A stretch of 64,000 nt of DNA from Dictyobacter aurantiacus (GCF_003967515.1 NZ_BIFQ01000001.1:3038001-3102000), one strand, 5' to 3'; positions 17,987 through 28,095 are shown, numbered from the stretch's first letter. Translations and numbers: made by a program. Notes: a model not told the origin generated them from the sequence alone.

Positions 17987-18742
17987 TCAGGCGTGTGATG
18001 ACGAGGTGGCGGGGGACGGTACGAATTTATAGCCCACACCCCAGACGGTCTGGATGTGGTGGGGCATACCCGGGGCCGCCTCCAGTTTTTTGCGCAGGGT
18101 GCCGATATGCACATCGACCGTGCGGCCATCACCTAGATAGCTATAGCCCCAGACCTGGTTGAGCAGCGACTCGCGCGTAAAGACGCGGTCGGGCGCTGAC
18201 GCCAGTGCGACTAGCAGGTCGAATTCTTTGACCGTCAGCGTGACCTGTGTGCCGTTGGTGGTGACGCGGCGCGAGGGTAGATTGATCACTAATCCACCGA
18301 AATGTAACTCTTCATCCCGACCGCTGTTGGCAACCGGCTCTTCCCTGGCAGGTTTACTGTCGGCCTGGTTGCCAGCGGGATGAGTGCTGCTACGGCGCAG
18401 AATCGCCTTGACGCGGCTCACCAGCTCGCGTGGGCTAAACGGTTTTACCAGGTAGTCGTCCGCGCCCGCCTCCAGGCCAGCGATACGGTCATCTTCTCCC
18501 TGGCGGGCCGTAAGCATCAGAATGGGTGTATCGGCCCAGGTACGGATACGGCGGCACACCTCCATCCCATCCAGGATAGGGAGCATCAGGTCCAGTACCA
18601 CCAGGTCGGGATGCTCGCGGGCATGAAGTTCTATGCCTGCGATGCCATCGCTGGCAGCCAGGACTGTGTAGCCGGCCTGTTCCAGGTAGAGCCGGATAAC
18701 CTGTGTGATGTTGGCTTCATCCTCTATGACCAGAATTTTCAT
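17987..18742 (-). CDS. OmpR/PhoB-family response regulator
   Basis: Partner of the downstream histidine kinase; 251 residues. The receiver has the acidic pair in VIEDE, the phospho-acceptor Asp in LVVLDLMLP (about residue 51), and the switch Lys in YLVKPFSPRE. A linker of about 35 residues leads to a winged-helix output domain (VNLP... TLTVKEFDLLVALASAPDRV, then GDGRTVDVHIGTLRKKLE). First gene of the regulator-kinase unit. The signal cannot be deduced. Confidence 0.95.
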   Translation of the reverse strand: MKILVIEDEANITQVIRLYLEQAGYTVLAASDGIAGIELHAREHPDLVVLDLMLPILDGMEVCRRIRTWADTPILMLTARQGEDDRIAGLEAGADDYLVKPFSPRELVSRVKAILRRSSTHPAGNQADSKPAREEPVANSGRDEELHFGGLVINLPSRRVTTNGTQVTLTVKEFDLLVALASAPDRVFTRESLLNQVWGYSYLGDGRTVDVHIGTLRKKLEAAPGMPHHIQTVWGVGYKFVPSPATSSSHA

Positions 18743-18786
18743 AGCCTTATTCTACCTATCACTGATCAAAAAAATACCAGGAATTT

Positions 18787-18852
18787 GTAAGATTTTTGTA
18801 TAGATATCCGGTGCGTGCTCGCACGCACCGGATATCTATACAAAAATCTTAC
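18787..18852. terminator. 66-bp near-perfect palindrome just after tlyA
   Basis: Arms of 32 nt (18787-18818 and 18821-18852) match exactly around a 2-nt centre. The palindrome starts 1 bp beyond the tlyA stop and separates it from the response regulator gene on the same strand. No T-run follows on the minus strand (AAATTCC), so it is a long-stem type 3' structure. Confidence 0.8.
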
Positions 18853-18853
18853 T

Positions 18854-19621
18854 TCAGGCTTGATTGGTGTTTTTGAAACGTAGCTGGAAGAGGAATTCGC
18901 GATTGCCGTCTCGGCCAAGGATGGGTGAATCGATTTCGCCGGTGACTTGCAAGGGCGTGTGCTCAGAGATCCAACTACGTAGCTCCTGTAGGACGCGTTG
19001 ATGCACTTCGGGATCTTTGATGACGCCACCTCCACGGTCGACTTCGGCCTTGCCCGCTTCGAACTGGGGTTTGACCAGCGCGACGATCCAGGTGTCGGTA
19101 TTGTGGGCTAGCAACGGTACCAGCGCTGGCAGCACCAGGCGCAGCGAGATGAAAGAGACATCGATGACCGCGCATTGCATTGGTTCTGGCAAACTGGTGA
19201 GGTGGCGAATGTTGGTGCGCTCCATGACCACCACACGGGGATCGTTGCGTAGCTTCCAGGCCAGCTGCCCATGGCCAACGTCGATGGCGTAGACGCGGGT
19301 GGCTCCTCGCTCTAGCAGGCACTCGGTGAAACCGCCGGTCGAGGAGCCGACATCGATGGCGATCCGATCTGTTGGCTGCAACTGGAAGGTATCCAGCGCC
19401 TTTTCCAGCTTGAGGCCCCCACGACTGACAAATTTTAACTCTGGAGAAGCTTCCGCTACACGGCACGCTACGTCCGGCGGCACCAGGGTGCCGGGCTTAT
19501 CTACCATCCGATCCCCCACATAGACCTGCCCGGTCATAATAATGGCACGGGCTCTCTCCCGGCTTGGAGCTAATCCCAACCGTACCAGTGCCACATCCAG
19601 ACGTTCTTTCTTGACTGCCAT
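18854..19621 (-). CDS. tlyA: TlyA-family 2'-O-methyltransferase (rRNA) / hemolysin A family
   Basis: A 255-residue member of the family that methylates cytidines of 16S and/or 23S rRNA with S-adenosylmethionine. The N-terminal S4 RNA-binding domain (about 5-60) includes ERLDVALVRLGLAPSRERAR. The FtsJ-like methyltransferase domain has the SAM motif IDVGSSTGGFTECLLERGA and then the AIDVGHGQL and VALVKPQFEAG segments, with the catalytic lysine in KPQFE. It lies 34 bp downstream of the ROK kinase gene. Known members also have haemolytic activity in some species; that is not implied here. Confidence 0.93.
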   Translation of the reverse strand: MAVKKERLDVALVRLGLAPSRERARAIIMTGQVYVGDRMVDKPGTLVPPDVACRVAEASPELKFVSRGGLKLEKALDTFQLQPTDRIAIDVGSSTGGFTECLLERGATRVYAIDVGHGQLAWKLRNDPRVVVMERTNIRHLTSLPEPMQCAVIDVSFISLRLVLPALVPLLAHNTDTWIVALVKPQFEAGKAEVDRGGGVIKDPEVHQRVLQELRSWISEHTPLQVTGEIDSPILGRDGNREFLFQLRFKNTNQA

Positions 19622-19655
19622 GTTTGTCCTTGTTGCTCCTCTATATGTATCTATC

Positions 19656-20729
19656 TTAATGATTATAATATGACAATGCGCCGGCGCCTACCAGCCCGAC
19701 GTCCGAGCCCAGCTCGGCCATCACAATTTCAACCGACCGTGCCGGTACCTTCATAGCTCGCTCCTGCAGAATGCGCCTTGCGGGTGCCAGTAGCATATCA
19801 CCCATCTGCACGACCCCCCCACCCAGTACAATACGTTCGGGATTAAAGATATGTACCACATTGACGAGTCCGACCCCAATGCCCTCGGCCGCGCCCGCGA
19901 TGATGTCACGCGCCTCGGGGATACCTGCCTGCGCGGCCTGTGAAACCATGCGCGCGTTGATATGCACCGCGTTCTTCTCGGACCGCTTCACATCCGCCGG
20001 CGTATCGGCGTCGGCCACAGGCTCCTGGTGAGCCAGCACGAAATTGAACAGTTTCTCGCCACGGCCAAGGGCGATCAGCTCATGGGCACGGCGAGCGATA
20101 GCGGTACCAGAAGAGATGCTCTCCCAGCAGCCAATATTGCCACAATTGCAGCGCGGACCACGCCAATCGATGGTCATGTGACCCAGTTCGGCCGCCGTAC
20201 CGGAGATCCCCTCGATAATATGTCCATCGGCGATCACACCGCCGCCGATACCGGTACTGATCGTAATGTAGACCACCTCATGGCTGCCACGACCGGCTCC
20301 AAACATATACTCGCCGAGCGCCGCCGCGTTCGCATCGTTCTCGACATGAATGGGAATATTAAACTTTTCAAAGAAAATGGACCGTAAAGGGACATCAATC
20401 CAACCGGGGAGATTGGGTGGAGAGAAGACAACACCAGTACGACTGTTCAAGGGGCCTGGGGCTCCGATGCCGATACCAGCAATCTCATCTAACGTCACGT
20501 TGGCCTCACGTAACGCCTGCTGAATTGAATCAAACATGCGTGGAATCACTCGATCGGGAGATGGAGCATCGCCAGTCAATAATCCCACACGCGACAATAA
20601 CTTTTCCCCTCGCAGGACTGCGGTACGAATCTGTGTACCACCGAGATCCACTCCAATCACCAGTGGGCGATCTTCGGTACTGGTACCGCGTCTGGATGAT
20701 TGGATCAACTCTGTCTGTTGGTCATTCAT
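19656..20729 (-). CDS. ROK-family sugar kinase (glucokinase-like)
   Basis: A 357-residue ATP-dependent sugar kinase. The phosphate motif is VIGVDLGGTQIRTAVL, followed by GAPGPLN and the ENDANAAALGE catalytic segment. The ROK zinc motif is CNCGNIGCWE (about 198-207) after GHMTIDW. The family uses glucose, N-acetylglucosamine or other hexoses; sequence alone leaves glucokinase as the best guess. A 25-residue lead precedes the domain. Likely co-transcribed with tlyA. Confidence 0.9.
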   Translation of the reverse strand: MNDQQTELIQSSRRGTSTEDRPLVIGVDLGGTQIRTAVLRGEKLLSRVGLLTGDAPSPDRVIPRMFDSIQQALREANVTLDEIAGIGIGAPGPLNSRTGVVFSPPNLPGWIDVPLRSIFFEKFNIPIHVENDANAAALGEYMFGAGRGSHEVVYITISTGIGGGVIADGHIIEGISGTAAELGHMTIDWRGPRCNCGNIGCWESISSGTAIARRAHELIALGRGEKLFNFVLAHQEPVADADTPADVKRSEKNAVHINARMVSQAAQAGIPEARDIIAGAAEGIGVGLVNVVHIFNPERIVLGGGVVQMGDMLLAPARRILQERAMKVPARSVEIVMAELGSDVGLVGAGALSYYNH

Positions 20730-21075
20730 GGCTAGTAAGCTCCGGTCGAAATTTCTTATCCTAGATGATACTGCATTTCACCCAACTGAACAAGGGAGGG
20801 ACTGATAGAAGGCTGGCTCAAATTTTTTAATAGTACAAATGCCATGATATTGCATGTGACTTTGCACGTTAATACATATATAGAGCAACTACCAGGATAT
20901 AATTTTATCCGGTGAAGCAGAATTTCTGCCCCAATAAACGGAGCCGACAACGTTTAATATGTAAGTTTGAAGCAATCTATCGGTTCATTGTGGTCTTTTA
21001 GTTGCATCTATCAATGCCTGTTTTGGTTCGGGCAGGCATGTGAAATGTTATTGTCGCCAATAAAAGGAGCAGACC
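20730..21075. other. Divergent intergenic region
   Basis: A 346-bp gap between the ROK kinase and a small membrane protein. It is AT-rich at 20820-20920 (promoter zone). A small hairpin, ATGCCTG/CAGGCAT, lies near 21012-21041, just upstream of a good AAAGGAG site. No gene seen. Confidence 0.5.
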
Positions 21076-21420
21076 ATGCCATCAAGTGAAAGCTCACAGA
21101 TATCTACCGGGTTGACCGCCTATTTCGCCATTGTTGGAATTATCGGGCTTATTTCTATTATCTTTGCCATCATTATCTGGTGGAAAATATTTTCCAAGGC
21201 GGGCTATAGCGGCGCTATGAGCCTTTTGATGTTTATTCCGATCGCCAATCTGGTTGTTCTATGTATCCTGGCCTTTGGAGAATGGCCTGTTCTGCAGGAG
21301 TTGAATATGTTGCGCCAGCAGGTGCGTTCGATGCCGCAGCAATATAGTTCTAATCCACAGGGGCCGCAGTTCGCGCCCGGACAGAACTTCCAGTCGGGTC
21401 CGCAATATCCACGCTATTAA
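21076..21420 (+). CDS. Small membrane protein (DUF5684-like)
   Basis: A 114-residue protein with two membrane segments: about 16-38 (AYFAIVGIIGLISIIFAIII) and about 48-67, linked by WWKIFSKAGYSGA. That KxxxKAGYxGxxxLxPIxN pattern occurs in small DUF5684-type membrane proteins of unknown function. The C-terminal 40 residues are Gln/Pro-rich and cytoplasmic. AAAAGGAGCAGACC before the ATG is a strong ribosome site. A bidirectional terminator follows. Confidence 0.8.
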   Translation: MPSSESSQISTGLTAYFAIVGIIGLISIIFAIIIWWKIFSKAGYSGAMSLLMFIPIANLVVLCILAFGEWPVLQELNMLRQQVRSMPQQYSSNPQGPQFAPGQNFQSGPQYPRY

Positions 21421-21441
21421 CGTCGTATCTACTACATAAAA

Positions 21442-21481
21442 CAAAAAAAAGAAGAGGAAGCTTCCGAGGCTTCCTTTTTTG
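21442..21481. terminator. Bidirectional intrinsic terminator
   Basis: AGGAAGC (21455-21461) pairs with GCTTCCT (21469-21475), with an A-run before and a T-run after (T at 21475-21481). It lies between convergent genes and fits an intrinsic terminator on both strands, unlike the U-less long palindromes elsewhere. Confidence 0.85.
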
Positions 21482-21510
21482 TGCCATCAATACTGGTACT
21501 GATTGACCCG

Positions 21511-21762
21511 CTAGAGATCGCTACTATGGCTGCGTAGGATGAAGATAAGGCTGCTGACGCCGAGCAGAAAAAGGATTAACGCGGTCCAGCCCGAGATCTG
21601 GGCGGTCGTTAGTTCGTTGCCGATCACGCTGCCGGTAAAAACCTTTGAGAGTTGGTAGATGCTCAACGCCAGAAAGAAAACGGTAATGATGGCACCTGGG
21701 ATGAGCAGGCGTACTTTTTTACCCATTTTGAGCCCCTCGGGGGTAACTGCTGGTGAGGCCAT
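21511..21762 (-). CDS. Small two-helix membrane protein
   Basis: An 83-residue protein of unknown function. Two membrane segments are visible: LLIPGAIITVFFLALSIYQL (about 20-39) and GWTALILFLLGVSSLIFIL (about 57-75). The short N-terminus is cytoplasmic and basic. No family recognised. It converges with the DUF5684-like gene. Confidence 0.7.
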   Translation of the reverse strand: MASPAVTPEGLKMGKKVRLLIPGAIITVFFLALSIYQLSKVFTGSVIGNELTTAQISGWTALILFLLGVSSLIFILRSHSSDL

Positions 21763-22041
21763 ATATCTACCTTCGGAATGCGCTTCTTATGTGCTACAGG
21801 GATAGTGGTTTTGATATATATGAAATAGTGCACGGTTTCTTGTAGATATATTACGTTTAATCAACAGAGAATGGATACGAATCTCTTTTTTTGAGCTTGT
21901 GTGCAGGGAATTTTCAGCTCTTAATGTTAAGACGTGTACAGTTTCTCTTTATAAAAAATAGGATGTGGATTACGCAATAATAGATATACGGAGCCACACA
22001 AAGTCTCCATTGCCACTTTGATCCGGCGTAACGCTCTTTTT

Positions 22042-22494
22042 TTAACGAGATAGGTGATCGCTGTCCATGATGATGGTGACGGGTCCGCTATTGATGAGGG
22101 AGACGTCCATATCGGCGCCGAAGACGCCGCCCTGCACACGCAGGCCGTGTGAGGTGAGCGCTGTCTTGAAGCGTTCGACCAGGGGTTCGGCCAGCGCGGG
22201 GGGCGCGGCCGCTGTAAAGCTGGGACGGCGACCTTTGCGAATATCAGCGTAGAGGGTAAACTGAGAGACGACCAGAATTGAGCCCTGGACATCTAGCAGC
22301 GAGCGATTCATCTTGCCTTCGGCATCTTCAAAGACGCGCAGATGCACCAGCTTCTCCGTCATCTGGGCGACCTGGACCTCTCCATCCTCATGGCCGATGC
22401 CAAGCAGGACCAGAAATCCCTGCTCGATGGCGCCGACGATCTGGCTCTCAACACTGACGCTGGCCTGCTTCACTCGCTGTACGACTGCTCTCAC
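22042..22494 (-). CDS. dtd: D-aminoacyl-tRNA deacylase
   Basis: Removes D-amino acids (and Gly from mischarged tRNA-Ala) to protect translation. It has the family length (150 residues) with the [16 protein letters not shown] start, the catalytic SQFTLYAD segment (about 77-84) with the active Thr, and the C-terminal [11 protein letters not shown] motif. Its start overlaps the acpS stop by 4 bp, so the two are translationally coupled. Confidence 0.96.
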   Translation of the reverse strand: MRAVVQRVKQASVSVESQIVGAIEQGFLVLLGIGHEDGEVQVAQMTEKLVHLRVFEDAEGKMNRSLLDVQGSILVVSQFTLYADIRKGRRPSFTAAAPPALAEPLVERFKTALTSHGLRVQGGVFGADMDVSLINSGPVTIIMDSDHLSR

Positions 22495-23060
22495 TCGTCC
22501 TGTTTTCCTGTTTCTAACTCTATGGATGGATCGGATTCAGCCGGGGTATCGGTCGTAACGCGGGTAGCTTGAATAGCCACGGCGATAGCGATCGAGAACT
22601 GGGCCAGATCGGCCATACTGACATCAAAGGCATTCAGACCCAGATATTCAGCGCGCTGCCTGGCTTTGCCGTGCAGACGCACCGAAGGGCGTCCACTGCG
22701 AAGATGGACAACCTCCATCTCGCGCCAGCCCACACCACGGATCCCTGTACCTAGCGCCTTACTGATCGCCTCTTTAACCGCGAAGCGACCCGCCAGCCGC
22801 GACATTTTGCCACGGCTCTGAGCCACCTCTAAATCGGTAAAGACGCGCTTCAAAAAGCGCTCCCCATGTCGTTCAAAGACCTTGCGAATGCGATCCACCT
22901 CGATGATATCCACACCGACCGCTACATTGACACCCTGGGTTGGATGCAATGAAGAGGGCAGGCCAGCCATACCGCCTGTGCCGAACAACCATTCCGGCAC
23001 AGGTGCATCTGCCTGGCGTACCAGTGGGGTGAACAATAATGGCTGACCTTCTTCATTCAT
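22491..23060 (-). CDS. acpS: Holo-[acyl-carrier-protein] synthase
   Basis: Transfers the phosphopantetheine arm from CoA to the acyl carrier protein. The core starts at [11 protein letters not shown] (about residue 48) with the metal-binding Asp, followed by FTDLE and [15 protein letters not shown] with the metal-binding Glu. The annotated frame has about 45 extra residues at the N-terminus, unlike the usual 120-residue enzyme; either a true extension or the start lies at an internal ATG (M31) or GTG just before the core. Overlaps dtd by 4 bp. Confidence 0.92.
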   Translation of the reverse strand: MNEEGQPLLFTPLVRQADAPVPEWLFGTGGMAGLPSSLHPTQGVNVAVGVDIIEVDRIRKVFERHGERFLKRVFTDLEVAQSRGKMSRLAGRFAVKEAISKALGTGIRGVGWREMEVVHLRSGRPSVRLHGKARQRAEYLGLNAFDVSMADLAQFSIAIAVAIQATRVTTDTPAESDPSIELETGKQDE

Positions 23061-23088
23061 CGTGAATTGAAGCTCCTCTAAGGGTAAT

Positions 23089-24504
23089 TTAGCTCTCGCT
23101 GGCGATCAAAGTCTCCTGAGCCACTTCTCCGGGTACATCGCTGGTTGTATCTCCGGCGGGCAGGACGGATGGAGCGGGGCTGGTAGCGCGGCCCATACCG
23201 CGATAGGTGAAGCCATAGCGCGACATCTCAGCAGGCTCGTAGATGTTGCGGCCATCGATCAGGATCGGTTGACGCATCGCGCCACGAACCTTCTGCATGT
23301 TCAAGGATTTGAACTCGTTCCATTCGGTCACCACGACCAGGGCGTCGGCCTGGTCGGCGACCTCGTAGGACGTTTTACAGAAGGTGACATCCTCCAGATT
23401 GACATTCTCGCGCACCAGTGCCTCACGGCCGGTCTCGGAGGCCACTGGATCATAGACGCGCACCTTCGCGCCCTGGCTGGTGACCCAGTGGATGATATCG
23501 ACGGCTGGCGCCTCGCGCATATCATCGGTATTAGGTTTGAAAGCCAGACCCAGAATACCGATGGTGGTGCCGCGTAATGAGCCGAGCAGATTATTCAGCT
23601 TGGTAACCACGAGGCGGCGCTGATCATGGTTGATATCTATTACCGCACGCAACATCTGGGGATGCAGACCGGCCTCATCGGCCATATGCGCCAGGGCACG
23701 CACGTCTTTGGGGAAGCAGCTGCCGCCATAGCCCAGGCCCGCGTCCAGGAAGGAATGGCCGATACGCTTATCATAGCCCATACCAACCGCGACCTGTTTG
23801 ACATCGGCCCCCAGGCGCTCACAAATCTGAGCAATCTCATTGATAAACGAAATCTTGGTGGCCAGGAAAGCATTGGAGGCGTACTTAATCATCTCCGCGG
23901 TATAGAGATCCGTGATCACGAATGGGGCGCGCAACTGCAGGTACAGGCGAGCCACCTTGTGGGCCGCCTCTGGCTCAGAAGAGCCGAGCACGATGCGGTC
24001 GGGATTTTGAAAGTCCAGCAGGGCCGCGCCCTCACGCAAGAACTCGGGATTAGAAACGACCGAGAAGCTCGCGTCAGGTGACTTCAAATTATTGCTGATC
24101 ACGCGCGAAACGACATCGCCGCTCCCAACCGGAACGGTACTCTTATTAATAACGATCGCGTAGTGATCGAGATTTTCAGCGATACTGCGGGCAGCACTTT
24201 CCACGTAGCGCATATCGGCCCCACCCTGATTATTGCCGGTGGGAGTATTGACAGCAATAAAGATAAATTCGCTATTCTCAAGGCCTTCAGGATAGCTTGT
24301 CGTAAAACGCAGGCGACCAGCCTGTACATTGCGCTCTACCATCTCTTCCAGACCGGGTTCATAGATTGGGAGGATGCCCTTGTTTAAGCGATCAATTTTT
24401 TCCTGAACGATATCAATGCAGGTGACCGTATTACCTAGATCGGCCAGGCACGTGCCTGTTACCAGGCCCACATAACCTGTCCCAATTACACAGATAACTG
24501 ACAC
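23089..24504 (-). CDS. ugd: UDP-glucose 6-dehydrogenase
   Basis: Oxidises UDP-glucose to UDP-glucuronate for cell-surface polysaccharides. It has 471 residues and a GTG start. The NAD-binding motif is [16 protein letters not shown], the catalytic Cys is in [14 protein letters not shown], and the C-terminal [16 protein letters not shown] closes the family signature. The last 45 residues are an added disordered tail. It begins 4 bp from the MBL-hydrolase stop, so the two genes are co-transcribed. Confidence 0.96.
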   Translation of the reverse strand: MSVICVIGTGYVGLVTGTCLADLGNTVTCIDIVQEKIDRLNKGILPIYEPGLEEMVERNVQAGRLRFTTSYPEGLENSEFIFIAVNTPTGNNQGGADMRYVESAARSIAENLDHYAIVINKSTVPVGSGDVVSRVISNNLKSPDASFSVVSNPEFLREGAALLDFQNPDRIVLGSSEPEAAHKVARLYLQLRAPFVITDLYTAEMIKYASNAFLATKISFINEIAQICERLGADVKQVAVGMGYDKRIGHSFLDAGLGYGGSCFPKDVRALAHMADEAGLHPQMLRAVIDINHDQRRLVVTKLNNLLGSLRGTTIGILGLAFKPNTDDMREAPAVDIIHWVTSQGAKVRVYDPVASETGREALVRENVNLEDVTFCKTSYEVADQADALVVVTEWNEFKSLNMQKVRGAMRQPILIDGRNIYEPAEMSRYGFTYRGMGRATSPAPSVLPAGDTTSDVPGEVAQETLIASES

Positions 24505-24508
24505 AATA

Positions 24509-25174
24509 TTACTCCTCTGCGGTTACGAATGGATTTTCATACTTCTCTTCTATAATAGTTGTCGGCTGCCCGTGACCGGGAAAGACGACCAGCTCATCTT
24601 CAAGGGTATATAATTTATTTCGGATCGATTGCTCAATCTGTTCATAGCTCCCTCCTGGAAAATCGGTGCGCCCAATACTCCGATAGAAGAGGGTATCGCC
24701 ACTGAAGACACAATATGGTTGACTGATCAAGCAGATGCCACCTGGAGTATGTCCAGGGGTATGTATCACCTCGAGCGTAATCGTACCAAACGAAATAGTA
24801 TCGCCCTCTTTAAGTAAAATATCTGGTTTGCGCCTGACCAACGGGGGCGTTACTCCATATTCCCGTGCTGTTCGCTCATCTGTATAAAGAGGAACATCCG
24901 CGGGATGAATAGCAAGCGGCACTGGATAGACTGCGCTAACAGCATCGATAGCGCAAATATGATCTATGTGCCCATGTGTGTTGATGATATACCTGGGAAC
25001 AAGTTTTAGCTCTTTAATAGCCTCAAGGATCTTCTCGGGTTCGTCACCTGGATCTATGATGGCGGCTTCACGTGTTTCTGGACAGGCATATAGGTAGCAG
25101 TTTTCTTCGAACATGCCAACTGTCACACACTTCACAATGGGCGTTTGTTCTGTGCTGCTGATATTTGCAGGCAT
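24509..25174 (-). CDS. MBL-fold metallohydrolase (glyoxalase II-like)
   Basis: A 221-residue hydroxyacylglutathione-hydrolase-like enzyme that binds two metals. The ligand motif is THGHIDHI (about 66-73), followed by [18 protein letters not shown] with its Asp ligand and the late PGHGQPTT His. Small bacterial members of this group act on thioesters or have unknown substrates, so glyoxalase activity is not certain. First gene of the pair with ugd. Confidence 0.9.
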   Translation of the reverse strand: MPANISSTEQTPIVKCVTVGMFEENCYLYACPETREAAIIDPGDEPEKILEAIKELKLVPRYIINTHGHIDHICAIDAVSAVYPVPLAIHPADVPLYTDERTAREYGVTPPLVRRKPDILLKEGDTISFGTITLEVIHTPGHTPGGICLISQPYCVFSGDTLFYRSIGRTDFPGGSYEQIEQSIRNKLYTLEDELVVFPGHGQPTTIIEEKYENPFVTAEE

Positions 25175-25807
25175 GCTGTATTGTTCCTCCTGGTCCTCAG
25201 GTATACAACGTTGAGAGACATTATAGCATAGCTTCTCATCAATCAGGCGCGTGCGAAACGCTACCCGGTATTTTGTTCGATCGCGCGGATCGCGTTACCA
25301 TAGCAGCGCGATACCTTATAGTCCTCGAACAATCAGAGAAGCTGTTCGGGGGTATTTTTGTTCTGGTGACAGGACTTATGTACCCTTTCTGTTTGTTTCG
25401 GACGAACGAGATAGATAGAAAGTTTCACCAGGTACTGATGGTTTACCTTCTATTTTTTATGTCCGGTAGATGCAAATCCTGTTTTTATTTGCTCCTGCGA
25501 TATATAACGAGGGGTCTTCTCAAATTGCCACTCAGATAGCAGTTAATTACTAACAAGGTTGTCAGGATGAGATTGTGTAGTAGGTGGTGCAAGGCCGCCC
25601 GCGGCCTTGCACCACCTACTACACAACGATTGAGCGCCGTGGGCGCGGAGTGTTCGTGGCCGCAGGCATCTCAGGGGGAGAAAGTGGACGAAACGGAATA
25701 TGTAGGGTAAAATGTGTGCTATAAGGAACTTGCTTCATTATCCTGTGTCTTGGTGCCGCATGAGTGCCCAAATGGCAACTGTCAACTCAGGAGGAGTAGA
25801 GGAGCGT
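25175..25807. other. Divergent intergenic region with long palindrome
   Basis: About 630 bp between the MBL hydrolase (minus) and the acidic membrane protein (plus). It contains the palindrome 25573-25626. An apparent 102-124-residue frame at 25165-25539 lacks any family features and is probably not a gene. Confidence 0.5.
25573..25626. repeat. 54-bp palindrome between divergent genes
   Basis: Arms of 26 nt (25573-25598 and 25601-25626) match exactly with a 2-nt centre. The flanking genes diverge, so it is not at the 3' end of an annotated gene. No T-run follows. It shares GGTGCAAGGCC / GGCCTTGCACC with the palindrome at 31943-32024, which shows that the two are related. Confidence 0.85.
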
Positions 25808-27118
25808 ATGTCGAAGGATCACCTGGAACGTCGAATGTATCGTAAGAGTCCTGGACGCCAGTATGGCTATGATTATGACCCGTTGCGTAGCCGAAATGGC
25901 TCGAAATCGCCCAAGGGTGAGAGCGCGAGCAGATCTGGGATGCTGCTCGCCCAGCGCCCGGATCCCCGACGAACTCGGCAGCTCATGCGTCAAAGTATCA
26001 TTGCCAGTAAGCGTCCCGTTGAAGATGAAACTGAGCAATTAGAATTTAATGATCATCTCTATGATAGCAATGATGATCTGTATGAGGCTCGCCCCAGCCG
26101 ACGACCAATTGAGCGTCGCGAGGAGCCTGAGGGGTATCTGCCGCCTATCCATAGGCGTTATCGTGGTATCCAGCCTGAAGAGCGGCCGTCGCAGAGAGAT
26201 CTGCCGCCAACCAGCGCGCTTTACCTGCCAGAAGATGACGAATATGAGAATGACTGGCGGGACCTGGTGGACGTCGATCCCGATCTGGGTATCGATGAAG
26301 CAATAGATGCACATGCGCGTTATGATAGTGATGACGATGGTTATGAGGTTGATGAGGAGTCGATGCAAGCCATAGCGTTGCGTCAGCCTAAATTGACGCG
26401 GCGCCTGGAACCCGAATATGTCGAGCACGTCTATCCCGAAGAAGATGATAATTACGATTATGAATATGAGTTCTCGGGAGATCAGCCCGCCGTTCGCCCG
26501 GTTAAAGGTAAAGCAAAAAAGAAGAAGTTATCCCGCCGTGGTCTGTTGATGGGGGCCGGCGCAGCCGTAGTGGCTGGCGCGGGTATCGCGGCCTATGAAT
26601 ACGTTCCTAAAATACCCCAGTCGGTGGGAGATGTGAGCACCAATGTCGAGCACCAGGTGCAGGATGCCTTTAACAAGGGGGTTGCGCAAGGAATGGACCA
26701 GGCGCGCAAAGAGTTTGTGACCTCACTGGAAAACCTCGAAGGCGTGACCCTGGAGGGGGCTATTACCGCGGCCCGACTGACCCGCGTCGCATACGATGTG
26801 TTTGTCTCGCCCATCGTCAAATTCGGAGCCACCATCTCGGGCGATATCCTGAAGGGGATGTTGAGTGCCTTCAAAACCGCCCGTGGTCTGCTGGCGGGCA
26901 TCTATCAGGATAACTCCACGCTGATCGCGATCCAGAAGGTATTGGAATCATGGGTTGCCCAGTCCAATACCTTGCCCAAGCAACTGGATGCTATCACGCA
27001 AGCCGATCTCAGTGGGGCCCAGGCCTATCTGCGCGCCCTGCAGCGCAAGATTGATGATGAGAAGGCGAAGATGAATCAGCCGGCGGCTACACCAACTCCT
27101 AAACCGCCAGCTAAATAA
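25808..27118 (+). CDS. Hypothetical acidic protein with one membrane anchor
   Basis: A 436-residue protein with an unusual composition. Residues 1-240 are hydrophilic, rich in Asp, Glu, Tyr and Arg, with many YDSDDD-type tracts and probably disordered. A basic stretch KAKKKKLSRRG (about 240-250) precedes a membrane segment LLMGAGAAVVAGAGIAAYEY, so the N-terminal part is likely cytoplasmic. The C-terminal 170 residues are helical with amphipathic repeats (EHQVQDAFNKGVAQGMDQAR) and end in Pro/Thr/Lys. I chose the ATG at 25808 because GAGGAG lies 6 nt upstream. Not recognised. Confidence 0.75.
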   Translation: MSKDHLERRMYRKSPGRQYGYDYDPLRSRNGSKSPKGESASRSGMLLAQRPDPRRTRQLMRQSIIASKRPVEDETEQLEFNDHLYDSNDDLYEARPSRRPIERREEPEGYLPPIHRRYRGIQPEERPSQRDLPPTSALYLPEDDEYENDWRDLVDVDPDLGIDEAIDAHARYDSDDDGYEVDEESMQAIALRQPKLTRRLEPEYVEHVYPEEDDNYDYEYEFSGDQPAVRPVKGKAKKKKLSRRGLLMGAGAAVVAGAGIAAYEYVPKIPQSVGDVSTNVEHQVQDAFNKGVAQGMDQARKEFVTSLENLEGVTLEGAITAARLTRVAYDVFVSPIVKFGATISGDILKGMLSAFKTARGLLAGIYQDNSTLIAIQKVLESWVAQSNTLPKQLDAITQADLSGAQAYLRALQRKIDDEKAKMNQPAATPTPKPPAK

Positions 27119-27156
27119 TTACCATAGGTTTCGTGCGTCTGCGGCGCGAAATTCTT

Positions 27157-27233
27157 TTAGTCAGGAACAGGTGCCATATCACGGATGGGGTGCATTCGCA
27201 CCCATCCATGATATGGCACCTGTTCCTGACTAA
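27157..27233. terminator. Long stem-loop between convergent genes with GTGCATTCGCAC tip
   Basis: Outer arms of 25 nt (27157-27181 and 27209-27233) match exactly, and the inside continues as GGATGG/CCATCC with a single bulged G. The tip GTGCATTCGCAC (27190-27201) is identical to the tip of the hairpin at 35957-36028. It sits between two convergent stops. Confidence 0.8.
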
Positions 27234-27273
27234 TGGGATGGACGCTCGAACGAGCGTTTGCCCTTTTGTTATA

Positions 27274-28071
27274 TCAGGGGGCGAGGATCGGGAAGCGTTC
27301 GCCGGTCAGGGCCGCGCCCGGTGTGAGTTGGAGATCATCGGTGACGATGTGCGGTTTGCCACTGAAATGAACCTCGTCGGGCATATAGATCGTAATGATG
27401 GCGCGGCGCGGCCTGTCGCTTTGATTGGGGCCGGCGTAGTGAAACGTGCGTCCATCGTGAAAGGTACAGCTGCCGGCGGGCATCGGCTGGAAGCGTGGCG
27501 TGAAGTCCAGGTTTAACTCTCGCGCCTGTTCGTCCGGTACCAGCTTAAAAAGATCCTGAGGGGCCTTCAAGTTAATCGGCTCCAGCCGTCCCAATCTATG
27601 GGATCCTGGTATGAAGGCCATACAGCCATTCTCCACGTACACATCGTCTAACGCCATCCAACAAGAGAGCGAGCCATCCTCCTGCATGGGCCAGTAGGGA
27701 ATATCCTGGTGCCAGCTGGAGGCTTTGGAATCGCCGGGCATTTTGATCAAGGCGTGATCATGCCAGAGGCGTATGGTCTGGGCCCGCGCCAGCCGGCGCG
27801 CGATCTCGGCTAGCCTGGCATTGAAAACGTAGCGGCGCACGCCTCCATGAACCTGCCAGAGGTTTACCTTCTGCACAAAGATTTTACGGTACTCGGCATC
27901 CGCGCTGCGATCATGGCTCTCATCTAACTGTTGCTCCATCACCTCATCCAGAGCCTGGCGCGCCTGCGCCAGCTCATCGGCCGTCAGCACATTGAGCAAC
28001 TGGATGTAGCCATTCTCTTGATAAAATTGGACCTGCTCTTCACTGATGGGATACGTCGTCGTTGTCATCAA
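27274..28071 (-). CDS. Phytanoyl-CoA dioxygenase family protein
   Basis: A 265-residue Fe(II)/2-oxoglutarate oxygenase. The HxD iron motif is SSWHQDIPYW (His and Asp around 120-122), the late His is in SCTFHDGRTFHYAGPN, and the 2-oxoglutarate Arg is in RPRRAIIT. It is the second of two such genes, 24 bp after the first. Substrates in this family vary (fatty acyl-CoA, ectoine, mitomycin-like and sugar compounds), so the reaction stays open. Confidence 0.9.
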   Translation of the reverse strand: MMTTTTYPISEEQVQFYQENGYIQLLNVLTADELAQARQALDEVMEQQLDESHDRSADAEYRKIFVQKVNLWQVHGGVRRYVFNARLAEIARRLARAQTIRLWHDHALIKMPGDSKASSWHQDIPYWPMQEDGSLSCWMALDDVYVENGCMAFIPGSHRLGRLEPINLKAPQDLFKLVPDEQARELNLDFTPRFQPMPAGSCTFHDGRTFHYAGPNQSDRPRRAIITIYMPDEVHFSGKPHIVTDDLQLTPGAALTGERFPILAP

Positions 28072-28095
28072 GCCCTCCTTTTATTTTATTGATCA

